The notes beneath the pieces were generated by a model that did no database searches, was not told the origin of the DNA, and worked only from the letters and a program-made list of their open reading frames with translations. A program made the translations under genes and the position numbers. Positions 19,654 to 27,243 of a stretch of 42,094 nt of DNA are shown piece by piece. The stretch lies in the IMG/VR virus record IMGVR_UViG_3300030410_000069, positions 1-42,094 of that record; one strand, written 5' to 3'. The stretch comes from a virus. Position 1 is the stretch's first letter, and every line of letters begins with the position of its first letter.

Positions 19654-19999
19654 TGCCCACCGAAGCTTCATCATCTCCACCTGGGTCAAGTCCTACGAGT
19701 CCCAGGCCCGACGGAGCGGCATCTCCAAGGAGATGTACGCGAAGCACGAACCTGGCATCGCCGAATCACGTTGGGCCGATAGTTGGGTGCTCACTGATGA
19801 TGGAGGTTTCACCGTCCACGGATGGGTCTGCGGAAGTAATGGCCAGCTTTGGCACTGTTATGTTGTGCCTGAGCTGCGTAGACTTCGTGTGGCAACCCGC
19901 CTGATTGAGTACGCGTGCGGACCTCTGAAAGAGTACGCTCGTCCGTTCCCGTACGCACAACACGCGCGCTTGAACCCCTACCTGCTGAGGGCAAAATGA
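19541..19999 (+). CDS. GNAT-like acetyltransferase, 152 aa
   Basis: GTG at 19541 with a good ribosome site (GAGGTGG). ALDAHRSFIISTWVKSYESQ is followed by a central WVLTDDGGFTVHGWVCG and WHCYVVPELRRLRVATRLIE. The last piece has the order of GNAT motif A (strand, V-P-x-x-R-R-x-x-V-A-x-x-L), though the usual Q/R-x-x-G-x-G/A acetyl-CoA loop is imperfect (RRLRVA). Phage relatives with this plan are of unknown substrate. Ends on an ATGA overlap. Confidence 0.6.
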   Translation: MSLKNVLSLLCSDGTQPTIQLVKEGSVLETLLIVPALDAHRSFIISTWVKSYESQARRSGISKEMYAKHEPGIAESRWADSWVLTDDGGFTVHGWVCGSNGQLWHCYVVPELRRLRVATRLIEYACGPLKEYARPFPYAQHARLNPYLLRAK

Positions 20000-20148
20000 C
20001 GAACGATGAACGGTGCCAGTTGAAGCGGAGACTTGAGACGGTTTCCGACCAGTTGCTCATGGCGATGTACAATCTATTGACGGGAGACGTTGACGCAGTT
20101 GACATGTTCGGAACCAGAATAATCATCCAGAAGAAAGAAGACGAATGA
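19996..20148 (+). CDS. Small helical protein, 50 aa
   Basis: ATG at 19996 on an ATGA overlap with the GNAT-like gene and ending on an ATGA overlap at 20145. Predominantly helical with charged ends (MTNDERCQLKRRLETVSDQL, IIIQKKEDE). No family recognised. Confidence 0.55.
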   Translation: MTNDERCQLKRRLETVSDQLLMAMYNLLTGDVDAVDMFGTRIIIQKKEDE

Positions 20149-20387
20149 GTGACTTGAAACTGAAGAGTGGCACGGCGAACAAGGGTCCCGAGCTTGTGAG
20201 CGTTCGGACCTTGAGAGACGTCCAGTTTTTTGGCCTCCACGGGAGCCAGATTAGCGCCAGCATGGCCGGCCTGCACATTCACTGGAACGGGGACGTTGTG
20301 GTTGTGACCCACGATTCCTTCCCTGGACAGGTGAAGTGGCTGATGCCTGGTGGAATTGAGCACCTGACGTTCAAGGAAGCCGAATGA
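20145..20387 (+). CDS. Hypothetical protein, 80 aa
   Basis: ATG on an ATGA overlap. Mixed beta-like sequence (LHIHWNGDVVVVTHDSFPG, VKWLMPGGIEHLTF). Probably a small beta-sheet domain. No family recognised. Overlaps the next gene by four bases. Confidence 0.6.
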   Translation: MSDLKLKSGTANKGPELVSVRTLRDVQFFGLHGSQISASMAGLHIHWNGDVVVVTHDSFPGQVKWLMPGGIEHLTFKEAE

Positions 20388-20650
20388 GTGAGCTACCTAA
20401 GCTGATTCCGGTGACGCGGCGGGTGCCGCCTCCGGGCTACGTGGCCCCCCGCTACCAGGACGCGTACGACTCTGACGAGATGGCTGATATCTTGCCGTAC
20501 GACCGGGTGGAGATGGAGATGGAGGACAACCGGCGCCTCCAGGAAGCACGCCGGCAAGCGGGATACGCCCTGTACACGTACCGTTGGTGGGGCCTCACGA
20601 ACATCCTCAACACCATCCGCATCTGGATTCAGGCAAGGAGACTCCGATGA
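20384..20650 (+). CDS. Hypothetical protein, 88 aa
   Basis: ATG on an ATGA overlap. N-terminal Pro-rich and acidic part, a charged helix (DRVEMEMEDNRRLQEARRQ), then an aromatic, basic end (YRWWGLTNILNTIRIWIQAR) that could associate with membrane. No family recognised. Confidence 0.55.
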   Translation: MSELPKLIPVTRRVPPPGYVAPRYQDAYDSDEMADILPYDRVEMEMEDNRRLQEARRQAGYALYTYRWWGLTNILNTIRIWIQARRLR

Positions 20651-20790
20651 CTCTGCATGAGGAGAGGATTCACAAGGCCGCAGTGAAGCTGGCCAAGGCC
20701 TACATCCGCCACGGTAAGGCGCTGGATACCGAGATTCATGCCCTGGTCAAGGCGGTGGTGAAGAAGTACCCGGAAATGGACAAGGGATGA
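20647..20790 (+). CDS. Small helical protein, 47 aa
   Basis: ATG on an ATGA overlap with the upstream gene and ending on another at 20787. Two amphipathic helices rich in Lys, Ala and His (EERIHKAAVKLAKAYIRHGK, HALVKAVVKKYPE). No family recognised. Confidence 0.55.
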   Translation: MTLHEERIHKAAVKLAKAYIRHGKALDTEIHALVKAVVKKYPEMDKG

Positions 20791-21041
20791 GGAAGTACAC
20801 CGAGCTTACGGCAAACATCCGAGGCCTTCTACGAAGCAAGCGCGGCTGGATGGATTACGCCGATGACAGCACCGTCTCTGGTGGTGGCGGTGACCAGAGG
20901 TTGCCAAACGCACTGGCGGTACTTGCGGCCAGCGAAGCACGACTCATATTCCTCCTGGTCAAGCTGTCCGGATGCAAAACCGACGGAGGATACGCCAATG
21001 AACAGTCCGAGTCTGAAGCCCGAGCCCCAGCTGGCCCTTGA
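20787..21041 (+). CDS. Hypothetical protein, 84 aa
   Basis: ATG on an ATGA overlap. N-terminal basic helix (YTELTANIRGLLRSKRGWMD), a Gly-rich turn, then a hydrophobic helix (LAVLAASEARLIFLLVKLSG). The end overlaps the next gene by 44 bases. No family recognised. Confidence 0.55.
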   Translation: MRKYTELTANIRGLLRSKRGWMDYADDSTVSGGGGDQRLPNALAVLAASEARLIFLLVKLSGCKTDGGYANEQSESEARAPAGP

Positions 21042-21387
21042 GGCCCTCATCCAGAGCAACGCTGATGAGGCGAAGCGTCTCCTGGACACAAACGACCGCA
21101 TCTATCAAGAGATGGCAGCCATCCTGAAGAGCACGCCTCCCCCTCCCCCGTCCGATAGGCTCGTGGAGGCCTTCCAGAGCGGCACAAGGGCGACGCAAAA
21201 GTCGGAGCGTTACACGGTGCCGGTGGCTAACGAAGAGCCCGTGAGCACCCGCCTGGCGGCCAAGGAGGAGGTGCTTTACGCGGCACTGGCCATCGTGCGA
21301 AGCTGGCACCGTCGTCACAAGAAAAACTGGCAGTCGCAGGAGCGCGAGCTTGAGGCGGCTGTTCAAAAACTCACCTGGGACAAGTAA
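20998..21387 (+). CDS. Helical hypothetical protein, 129 aa
   Basis: ATG at 20998 with CGGAGGA eight bases upstream; the longer frame from 20863 is not used. Two helical regions, about 10-45 and 85-128, joined by a proline run (six Pro near residue 48). The last helix is very basic and aromatic (RSWHRRHKKNWQSQERELEA). No family recognised. Ends on a one-base overlap with the next ATG. Confidence 0.6.
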   Translation: MNSPSLKPEPQLALEALIQSNADEAKRLLDTNDRIYQEMAAILKSTPPPPPSDRLVEAFQSGTRATQKSERYTVPVANEEPVSTRLAAKEEVLYAALAIVRSWHRRHKKNWQSQERELEAAVQKLTWDK

Positions 21388-21716
21388 TGGGCATCGCCAA
21401 AAAGAAGACGCTGGAGCAGGGCATCCGTGAGCGGGCCTTTGAGAACCGCAACGGCCTGTACGTGCCCCGTGTGGAGGGCGACAACAAGCTCTCCACATGG
21501 CCCGTGTGTGGCACCTGCCACAGAGATGTGGACCGGGTGAACATTGAGGGGTACACCGACAACACCGTGGATATCCGCGTCTGGTGTCACAACGAGGAGT
21601 GCACCGTACAGATGCAGTTCCCCTTCGGGATGACGTCTAAGGACGACGAGGGCGCCTGGAGGCAGATTCACCAGGCCATCAACAACACAATCTGGTTTGA
21701 GACCAGCATCGCCTAG
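21387..21716 (+). CDS. Zinc-binding-like protein, 109 aa
   Basis: ATG at 21387. CGTC at about residues 41-44 and CHNEEC at about 67-72 are candidate zinc ligands, in the form of a ribbon. The N terminus is basic (MGIAKKKTLEQGIRERAFEN). No family name. Last gene before a candidate promoter at 21721. Confidence 0.6.
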   Translation: MGIAKKKTLEQGIRERAFENRNGLYVPRVEGDNKLSTWPVCGTCHRDVDRVNIEGYTDNTVDIRVWCHNEECTVQMQFPFGMTSKDDEGAWRQIHQAINNTIWFETSIA

Positions 21717-21720
21717 GAAG

Positions 21721-21729
21721 TGCTATAAA
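21721..21729 (+). promoter_or_regulatory. Possible extended -10 promoter
   Basis: TGCTATAAA fits an extended -10 element (TG-n-TATAAA). No -35 hexamer stands 17 bases upstream. It would start RNA near 21736, ahead of the genes from 21767 and the tRNA and packaging block. Confidence 0.25.
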
Positions 21730-21766
21730 GAACGATGCCCACCCAATCTACCCAAGGCCACTCCTG

Positions 21767-22177
21767 ATGCCCGGCCCCGACGCCATGCTGCTTGGTCTGG
21801 ACGAGAACCAGCGCATTGACCCACAAACGGGCAAGGGGTTTGTGGCTCAGCCGCAACAGCAGGCACCCTCGGTCCAGCACGCAAGCCTATCTGGACCCGG
21901 GCCCAGCTTCAGTACGCCTCCACCGGCGGAGCGGGGCCACCCAGACGACCGCGTGGGCATGATGAAGACCAACACGGCTCAGGGCGTGCCTCGCCAGGCC
22001 CAGGCAGTTCGTCCCCTCAACAGTGATGAGCTTCTGGCAAAAGCCAACGAGATGCTTGACAGCCACCGTGTGCAGTCACAGACTATCCTTGGTCAGGGGC
22101 CATCAACCGGCAACACGAATGATGCGGGGGGGAAGATGCCTGAGTGGCTCACCGATTACATGAAGGATGACCAGTGA
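21767..22177 (+). CDS. Disordered Gln/Pro-rich protein, 136 aa
   Basis: ATG at 21767. Rich in Gln, Pro, Gly and Ser (FVAQPQQQAPSVQHASLSGP); short helix near residues 84-97 (LNSDELLAKANEMLDS) and a C-terminal EWLTDYMKDDQ. The composition matches the Gln/Ala/Gly-rich virion proteins at 35402-38447, so it may be structural. No family recognised. Ends on a GTGA overlap. Confidence 0.55.
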   Translation: MPGPDAMLLGLDENQRIDPQTGKGFVAQPQQQAPSVQHASLSGPGPSFSTPPPAERGHPDDRVGMMKTNTAQGVPRQAQAVRPLNSDELLAKANEMLDSHRVQSQTILGQGPSTGNTNDAGGKMPEWLTDYMKDDQ

Positions 22178-22440
22178 CACCGTGGCTCGTGCTAGCCTCC
22201 CTGCTGTCAGTATTCATCGCCGCAGTTGCGGCTCTCACAAGGAAAGTACGCACCATGTCTGCTTCTACGGATTCTCTCTTCGCAGCTGTCTCTGACCTAT
22301 CGGTCCAGGTCACCGCGGTTGCCGCCCAGGTCGCTCACCTCAAGGCCGGTCAGACCAGTCCCGCGGATACCTCGGCGGTGGACAAGGCCGTTTCGGAAAT
22401 CAAGGTGGCCACGGACGCGCTAAAGGCTGCCCTAGTCTGA
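22174..22440 (+). CDS. Membrane-anchored coiled-coil protein, 88 aa
   Basis: GTG at 22174 overlapping the upstream stop. Residues 4-20 are a hydrophobic helix (WLVLASLLSVFIAAVAA) followed by a basic stop-transfer (RKVR). The rest is an Ala/Val/Ser heptad-like helix (LSVQVTAVAAQVAHLKAG) and an Ala/Asp/Lys end. It looks like an inner-membrane protein with a periplasmic or cytosolic coil. No family recognised. Confidence 0.6.
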   Translation: MTPWLVLASLLSVFIAAVAALTRKVRTMSASTDSLFAAVSDLSVQVTAVAAQVAHLKAGQTSPADTSAVDKAVSEIKVATDALKAALV

Positions 22441-22510
22441 TTTGTCTGCGTATCTGAGGTGACGGCAAATCACACTGCCAGCGTTATATGGGCAGTCGTA
22501 CTCAGAGCTT

Positions 22511-22587
22511 GCCGCAGTAGCCCAATTGGAAGAGGCAGTGGTCTTAGAAGCCACGTGTTGTAGGTTCAACTCCTACCTGCGGTACCA
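22511..22587 (+). tRNA. tRNA with anticodon TAG (Leu codon CTA), short variable loop
   Basis: Full cloverleaf: acceptor GCCGCAG/CTGCGGT, D arm GCC/GGC, anticodon stem GTGGT/GCCAC with loop CTTAGAA (anticodon TAG at 22545-22547), five-base variable loop GTGTT, T arm GTAGG-TTCAACT-CCTAC, discriminator A, and an encoded CCA at 22585-22587. The anticodon reads CUA leucine codons and A73 is what LeuRS needs, but bacterial leucine tRNAs carry a long variable arm, which is absent here. Confidence 0.85.
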
Positions 22588-22629
22588 GCCCTACATAATC
22601 CCGGGGCGATGTAAGAATACGGGACTCTG

Positions 22630-22711
22630 GTCGTTCACACCCATGGCGGGTAACGTGGCTGTAAACCACGGGGGCCTTATGGCTTGCTAGGTTCAATTCC
22701 TAGGGACGGCA
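22630..22711 (+). tRNA. tRNA-Tyr (anticodon GTA)
   Basis: Acceptor GTCGTTC/GGACGGC (with G-T pairs), anticodon stem CGTGG/CCACG with loop CTGTAAA, class II variable arm with GCC-TTAT-GGC stem, T arm CTAGG-TTCAATT-CCTAG, discriminator A, no encoded CCA. The long variable arm and GTA anticodon both fit bacterial tyrosine tRNA. The D arm (ACCC-ATGGC-GGGT) has an unusually small loop. Confidence 0.8.
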
Positions 22712-22716
22712 CTATG

Positions 22717-22788
22717 CCCCTGGTCGTCTAGCGGTCAGGACACAGTGCGCGACGCGCTGGAACGCTGGTTCAACTCCAGCTCGGGGGC
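22717..22788 (+). tRNA. tRNA-like element with abnormal anticodon arm
   Basis: Acceptor CCCCTGG/TCGGGGG, then TC, D arm GTCT-AGCGGTCA-GGAC, four-base variable loop GAAC and T arm GCTGG-TTCAACT-CCAGC are a good Glu/Asp-type body. But the anticodon arm CAGTG-CGCGACG-CGCTG has G at position 33 instead of the universal U, and the loop can close to a seven-pair stem with a CGA triloop. It is therefore a decayed tRNA or a tRNA-like structure. Formal anticodon would be CGA (Ser). Confidence 0.6.
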
Positions 22789-22792
22789 CCGG

Positions 22793-22818
22793 GTTGACAT
22801 TTGAGGTTTCGTGTCAAC
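22793..22818. promoter_or_regulatory. Perfect inverted repeat GTTGACA-N12-TGTCAAC
   Basis: A seven-base palindrome just after the tRNA-like element and just before the lipoprotein gene. Each arm carries TTGACA on one strand, but no -10 box stands at 16-18 bases. Operator or RNA hairpin are possible. Confidence 0.4.
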
Positions 22819-22828
22819 TCTGCATGAC

Positions 22829-23137
22829 ATGAACCTCATCGCTTTCGCGGCTGTCTCCCTACTACTCGTGTCTGGATGCGTGGTCCATGACCGGCATGCG
22901 GAGATTCTTGAGGTAAGTGCCGATTGCGGCCACCACGACGGTGGTGTCACCGCGCCCGACTCAGCTCCGGTGGAGTTATACGCAGAGGCTGGGCATGATG
23001 CTGATAACTGGGCCGACCCGCCCACCAGCTGCTTTGACTGCCCCGTTGGTCAAATCGGAGAGTGCGCCATCCTTTGTACCAACATTGGGGGATACATCGC
23101 GGGGGACGGCAACCCGTTCCAGTGCTGCCACTGGTGA
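22829..23137 (+). CDS. Small lipoprotein, 102 aa
   Basis: ATG at 22829 gives MNLIAFAAVSLLLVSGC, a classic type II signal with lipobox ending at Cys17 (GTG at 22811 would add six residues). The mature part is acidic, with a cysteine-rich end (CFDCPVGQIGECAILCTNIG then FQCCHW). The product should be a lipid-anchored, disulfide-rich envelope protein. It stands alone between tRNAs and the large terminase. Phage-encoded lipoproteins often block superinfection at the receptor, but this role is only an analogy. Confidence 0.7.
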   Translation: MNLIAFAAVSLLLVSGCVVHDRHAEILEVSADCGHHDGGVTAPDSAPVELYAEAGHDADNWADPPTSCFDCPVGQIGECAILCTNIGGYIAGDGNPFQCCHW

Positions 23138-23149
23138 TGTGCTAAGGGT

Positions 23150-24802
23150 ATGACGGTGAAGCCCACCGTCCTGCCATTTTGGCGTTTTGCGGAAGAGATT
23201 ATAAAGCTCAAGCTGACCGTGGGCCAGCGGGTGCTGGCAAAGGTGGCGTTCGGCGACCACGAGGTTGCTGACCTGGAAGGTGAGGAGCTGGAACTAGCTC
23301 GCGTCATCCTGGGAGGCGCCGAGAAGGTACCCGACTCCGCCAAGCGCTTCGTGTGCATGCTCCTTGGGCGAGGGTCGGGTAAGACCACACTGTGTGCGGC
23401 GTACTGCGTGTACGTTGCTGTGTGTCAGCCATTCTCGGTGGGACCCGGAGATACCCCGTACTGCATCACCATCGCCCCCGACCTGCCCACGGCGAAGCTA
23501 TCCATTGCCATGGCTCGGGAGATGATTCGCTCCAACCCCGCCCTTGAGCGGCTGGTCGTGGGAGATGAGAAGCAGCTCATTGCGTTGCGTCGTCCGGACG
23601 GCAAGCAGGTCAAGATTGAGGCCTTCGCCGCCAGCCGTGGAGGCAGCACCGTCCGAGGCAGAACGATTCTTTCGTTCCTGCTTGATGAGAGCTGCTTCTT
23701 CACCTCCGGTGAGGGCTACGCGGTCAGCGACAAGGACATCTTCAACGCCCTAACCCCTCGGCTCGTGAAGGGCGGGAAGGGCATGCTGGTCTCTACGCCC
23801 TGGCCCGTGGAGAACCTGCTGGGAACGATGCACGAGGCCAACTGGGGCAAGCCCCTGACGGCCCTGGCGGTCAAAGCCCCGACCCTTCTGGTGCGAGGCA
23901 ATGACCCGGACGTAGTGGCTAACGTTGAGGCCGAACGAATCCGTGACCCGGACAACGCCCGGAGGGAGTACGACTGCGAGCTTGACGGGGTGGGAGGCGA
24001 GGGGTGGTTTGATGCCGCCAGCCTAGCTGGGAGCCTCCAGGAGGGCGCCTACACGATGGAGAAGGACGGGGGCACCTCATGTATCTTCGGTGCCTACAAC
24101 CCCCTGTGGCCCACCGCCGCGGCCATGGACCCCGGGTTCGTCAAGGACAGCTCCACGCTCGTCATCAGTCAATACGACGGACGGAGGTACCATGCCGTAG
24201 CAATGGTGGAGATGCGCCCAAAGCCCGGTTCCCCACTCAAGCCCAGCGCCGTCGTAGCGAAATTCGCAGATGTTGCAAAGCGTTACGGTTGTCGCTTCAT
24301 CATCTCCGATAGTTACTATCGGGAGACCGTCAAGGAACACCTCAAAGAGCACGGGCTTTCCCTGGTAGACGCGCCCGAGGGCATGTCTGGCAAGCTGGAG
24401 AGCTTTGCCCGCTGCCGAAGCGTTCTTCACGAAGGACTCATAGTCCTCCCTCGCTCCGACCTTTCCAACAGACTTGTAGCGCAGGCGAAACTGGTTTCCG
24501 GCAAGCCGGCGCCAGGTGGCGGAATCAGCATCAAGGTGCCTCGTAAGGCGGGTATGGGGCATGGAGACCTTGTATCGGCATGGGTGGTCGCTACCTACCA
24601 TCTGGCGTACGGTAGGTTGAAGTCTGAGAAAAGGGTCCTGGAAGTGAACACCCCTGAATACAATCAGGAGGTTGAGCTTCGTATTCGTGCTTACTACGAT
24701 AAGCAGCAGAGCAAATCGCTTCGGGAGGCCGAACGCGAGATGAAGGCACGAAACAAGGGGAAGCGAGCCGATGGGGTTACCTTCGCAAAACACACCCGCT
24801 AA
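23150..24802 (+). CDS. terL: Large terminase subunit, 550 aa
   Basis: ATPase and nuclease that packages DNA into the prohead at the portal. ATPase part: Walker A LGRGSGKTT (residues 72-80), Walker B LSFLLDES (174-181), coupling motif VSTPWP (214-219). Nuclease part: Asp327 in AAMDPGF, Asp387 in FIISDSYY and Asp473 in GHGDLVSAWVVA, the three acidic positions of the RNase H-like fold. ATG at 23150. Overlaps the next small gene by 32 bases. The family fixes this as a tailed phage. Confidence 0.95.
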   Translation: MTVKPTVLPFWRFAEEIIKLKLTVGQRVLAKVAFGDHEVADLEGEELELARVILGGAEKVPDSAKRFVCMLLGRGSGKTTLCAAYCVYVAVCQPFSVGPGDTPYCITIAPDLPTAKLSIAMAREMIRSNPALERLVVGDEKQLIALRRPDGKQVKIEAFAASRGGSTVRGRTILSFLLDESCFFTSGEGYAVSDKDIFNALTPRLVKGGKGMLVSTPWPVENLLGTMHEANWGKPLTALAVKAPTLLVRGNDPDVVANVEAERIRDPDNARREYDCELDGVGGEGWFDAASLAGSLQEGAYTMEKDGGTSCIFGAYNPLWPTAAAMDPGFVKDSSTLVISQYDGRRYHAVAMVEMRPKPGSPLKPSAVVAKFADVAKRYGCRFIISDSYYRETVKEHLKEHGLSLVDAPEGMSGKLESFARCRSVLHEGLIVLPRSDLSNRLVAQAKLVSGKPAPGGGISIKVPRKAGMGHGDLVSAWVVATYHLAYGRLKSEKRVLEVNTPEYNQEVELRIRAYYDKQQSKSLREAEREMKARNKGKRADGVTFAKHTR

Positions 24803-25055
24803 GTCACCTGAGTCAAAAAACAGAGACGAACAGGAGACGGCGCAGCTCGGCGTTCTCGTACTGCTTGATGTGTACGGCGAGGTGGGAGAGGCCAAGATGC
24901 TGGAAGCCGAGGAGCTTATCCTGCGGGCCCTGGAGCTTCGGGACGAGGCCAAGGCCATCTTCAATCGGGCCCTGCGGCTGGCGGAGGGGCACTGTAAGAA
25001 GTACCCCGACCCGCTACCCCCCAAGCTTCCGGTGTACGACCCCATAGACTGGTGA
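24771..25055 (+). CDS. Small helical protein between terminase and portal, 94 aa
   Basis: ATG at 24771 inside the end of the terminase gene. A long charged helix (EAKMLEAEELILRALELRDE then AKAIFNRALRLAEG) with a proline-rich C terminus (KKYPDPLPPKLPVYDP). Its place between terminase and portal suggests a packaging or assembly accessory. No family recognised. Confidence 0.6.
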   Translation: MGLPSQNTPAKSPESKNRDEQETAQLGVLVLLDVYGEVGEAKMLEAEELILRALELRDEAKAIFNRALRLAEGHCKKYPDPLPPKLPVYDPIDW

Positions 25056-25085
25056 CTTGGCACGGTTCATGCTATTGCATGAGGC

Positions 25086-27122
25086 ATGGCAAAGACCTCC
25101 AGCAAGACTCAAAAGGACCTTCCCACCGAAGCTGAGTGGTGGAAGGCCAAGGAGCTGGGGAGGAAGCCGCACGAGATTCTGGATGCCCTGGTCCACCAGC
25201 TTGAGCTGGACCAAAGCAGCCGTTACGAGGCGTACCGCGAGTACGCGAAGCTCTTCGGCGCCGAGCCCGACATGTTCGGTACCGACGACTCCTTTGCCAT
25301 CCTTCGCCAGGCGGACACGGTCAGCCAGAACGAGCTGGCGAATACCATTGAGACCCTGCACGCTCAAATCTTCAAGAACGTCATCGTCCCCGGAGTAGCC
25401 TGCAACGAAGCCGACTACGAGGAGTGGACCCGAGCCAAGGCTTTCAGCCGTTGGATTGAGGGCGTTCAGGAGACCGCGGAGCTGTACTACGACGCCATGC
25501 CCCGGGCTGGGCTGGACATCTTCATATACGGCACGGGCTTCATTCAGGTTGGACACACTGAGGATGAGGATGGGTTTTGTACCATCCAATACACTCGCGT
25601 GGACCCGAGGATGATTCTTGTGGACCGGCTGGAAGCACGACAGGGCAAGCCCCGGAACCTGTACAAGAAGGACTTCGTGGACATGTACGCCCTCGCCGAG
25701 GAGTACGCGGACGAGGACAGTGGGTTCTACGGAACGGCCGCGGAGCGACGCTCTGGCATTCTGGACGTTAAACCCAACGATGACATGGACATGGCCATCG
25801 GTAGCCAGGTCAAGTGCTCCATGATTACCCTGCGAGAGGCGTGGCACCTGCCCGCACGCAAGGGTGGCAAGGGTGGCCGACACGTGGTGTGGGTCAGGGG
25901 CTGTACCCTGGTTGACGAGGAGTTTGAGTGGGCACGGTTCCCCTTTACCATCATGCGGTTCGGGCACCAGCTGGACGGATTCTATGGCAAGTCCGCGGTG
26001 CAGATTCTGGCCGCTACCCAGAAGAACTTTGACAAGCTGAACGCCAAGATTGATGAGGCCCAGGACATCATGGCGGTGCCTCGCATCATCTTGATGAACG
26101 GAGCCAACCTGGTCATGGACCACCTGGACGACCTTCCCGGTGGCATCCTCAGGATTGATGGCCCCACTGGCTCCATCCAGGAGTGGAACGCCTCTGCGAT
26201 GAGCCCCGAAATCTATGCCGAGCGAGCTAGCGCCCCGGACAAGATGCGGTCCCTCTTGGGCGTCAACCAGTTTGACACCCAGAACCAGCTGCCACCCGCC
26301 ATGCGCGAGGTCTCTGGGCCGGCCCTGGAGCGCCTTCTGGACTCGGGCACCGCTCGTCACGCCATGACCCACATGCAGCTTGAGCGGGCAGCCAAGGACC
26401 TCGCTTACCTTTCCATGGACTACGCTGCGGACCTGGAGGAGGAGGGCAAGGACATCACCGTCATCTCCCCCGGCTCCAGCAAGACGTCCGTGGAGCTTCT
26501 GAAGTTCGCAGACGTGAAGGTGGACCGCAAGCGGATGAAGCTCACGGTAATGCCCACCAACCAGATGCCCCAGACCTTCGCGGGCAAGGTGGAGCAGTTC
26601 CAGAAGCTGTACCAGGACAAGGCCATTGATAAGCAGACCTACCTACGAATGCTGGAGGTTCCAGACGTTGGTGGGGCTACGGACTTCCTTGGGTCGGATG
26701 AGGAGATTATCCTCAAGAACCTGCACTTCATGGTGAAGAAGGGGAAGTACATCCCGCCCCTTCAGTACGACAACCTTGACCTCATCGTCCCCATCACCTC
26801 GGCCTTCATCAACTGGTACCGCATCCGGGATGACGCGGACATGGAGAAGGTCGGCATGCTGGGTCAGTACATTGAGGACGCTATCGGGCTCAAGAACGGC
26901 CTGGGCTCCCCTGACCCCTCGGCTCCTCCGGCGATTGACCCGATGACGGGACTACCGACAAACCCGATGCTGCCGCCCCCTCCTCCGCCTCAACTTGACC
27001 CGGCCACCGGGCAGCCAATTCAGCCCGCAATGCCTCCCCCGCAAGGGCCGCCTCCTCCCGGGACTCCCGCAATGAGCGGGCAAGTGCCTCCCGCTGGAAT
27101 GATGCCGCCACCGATGGGCTGA
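25086..27122 (+). CDS. Portal (head-tail connector) protein, 678 aa
   Basis: ATG at 25086 with GAGG just upstream. The length and layout fit podovirus-type portals that form the dodecameric ring at the capsid vertex: N-terminal helices, an alpha/beta wing (IFIYGTGFIQVGHTEDEDGF), a long helical clip and stem (KSAVQILAATQKNFDKLNAK, TARHAMTHMQLERAAKDLAY), and a C-terminal tail of about 70 residues dominated by Pro, Gly and Met (LPPPPPPQLDPATGQPIQP). The position between terminase and scaffold/capsid supports this strongly. Confidence 0.88.
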   Translation: MAKTSSKTQKDLPTEAEWWKAKELGRKPHEILDALVHQLELDQSSRYEAYREYAKLFGAEPDMFGTDDSFAILRQADTVSQNELANTIETLHAQIFKNVIVPGVACNEADYEEWTRAKAFSRWIEGVQETAELYYDAMPRAGLDIFIYGTGFIQVGHTEDEDGFCTIQYTRVDPRMILVDRLEARQGKPRNLYKKDFVDMYALAEEYADEDSGFYGTAAERRSGILDVKPNDDMDMAIGSQVKCSMITLREAWHLPARKGGKGGRHVVWVRGCTLVDEEFEWARFPFTIMRFGHQLDGFYGKSAVQILAATQKNFDKLNAKIDEAQDIMAVPRIILMNGANLVMDHLDDLPGGILRIDGPTGSIQEWNASAMSPEIYAERASAPDKMRSLLGVNQFDTQNQLPPAMREVSGPALERLLDSGTARHAMTHMQLERAAKDLAYLSMDYAADLEEEGKDITVISPGSSKTSVELLKFADVKVDRKRMKLTVMPTNQMPQTFAGKVEQFQKLYQDKAIDKQTYLRMLEVPDVGGATDFLGSDEEIILKNLHFMVKKGKYIPPLQYDNLDLIVPITSAFINWYRIRDDADMEKVGMLGQYIEDAIGLKNGLGSPDPSAPPAIDPMTGLPTNPMLPPPPPPQLDPATGQPIQPAMPPPQGPPPPGTPAMSGQVPPAGMMPPPMG

Positions 27123-27130
27123 GAGGCATG

Positions 27131-27155
27131 GGCCCCTCACGGTGGGCCTGGTTTT
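27131..27155 (+). terminator. Weak terminator-like hairpin after the portal gene
   Basis: GGCCC-N8-GGGCC followed by TGGTTTT. Only five pairs, so it may attenuate but is unlikely to stop transcription fully. It would raise scaffold and capsid independence from portal levels only if a promoter lies in 27156-27243, which I cannot identify. Confidence 0.3.
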
Positions 27156-27243
27156 CGTGTGGCTTCAAGAAAAAATTTACTGACTTGTCGTACAAACGGG
27201 GCCGCAAGGTTGGCTCCTTTACGTGGAAAAACAGGACAAAACA

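Noticed and set aside
22511-22788. Prophage attachment site in the tRNA array
   Set aside because: No integrase or excisionase is recognisable in the genome, so integration is not supported.
25014-26372. 452-residue minus-strand frame opposite the portal gene
   Set aside because: A shadow of the portal gene's codon pattern; no ribosome site and no family pattern.
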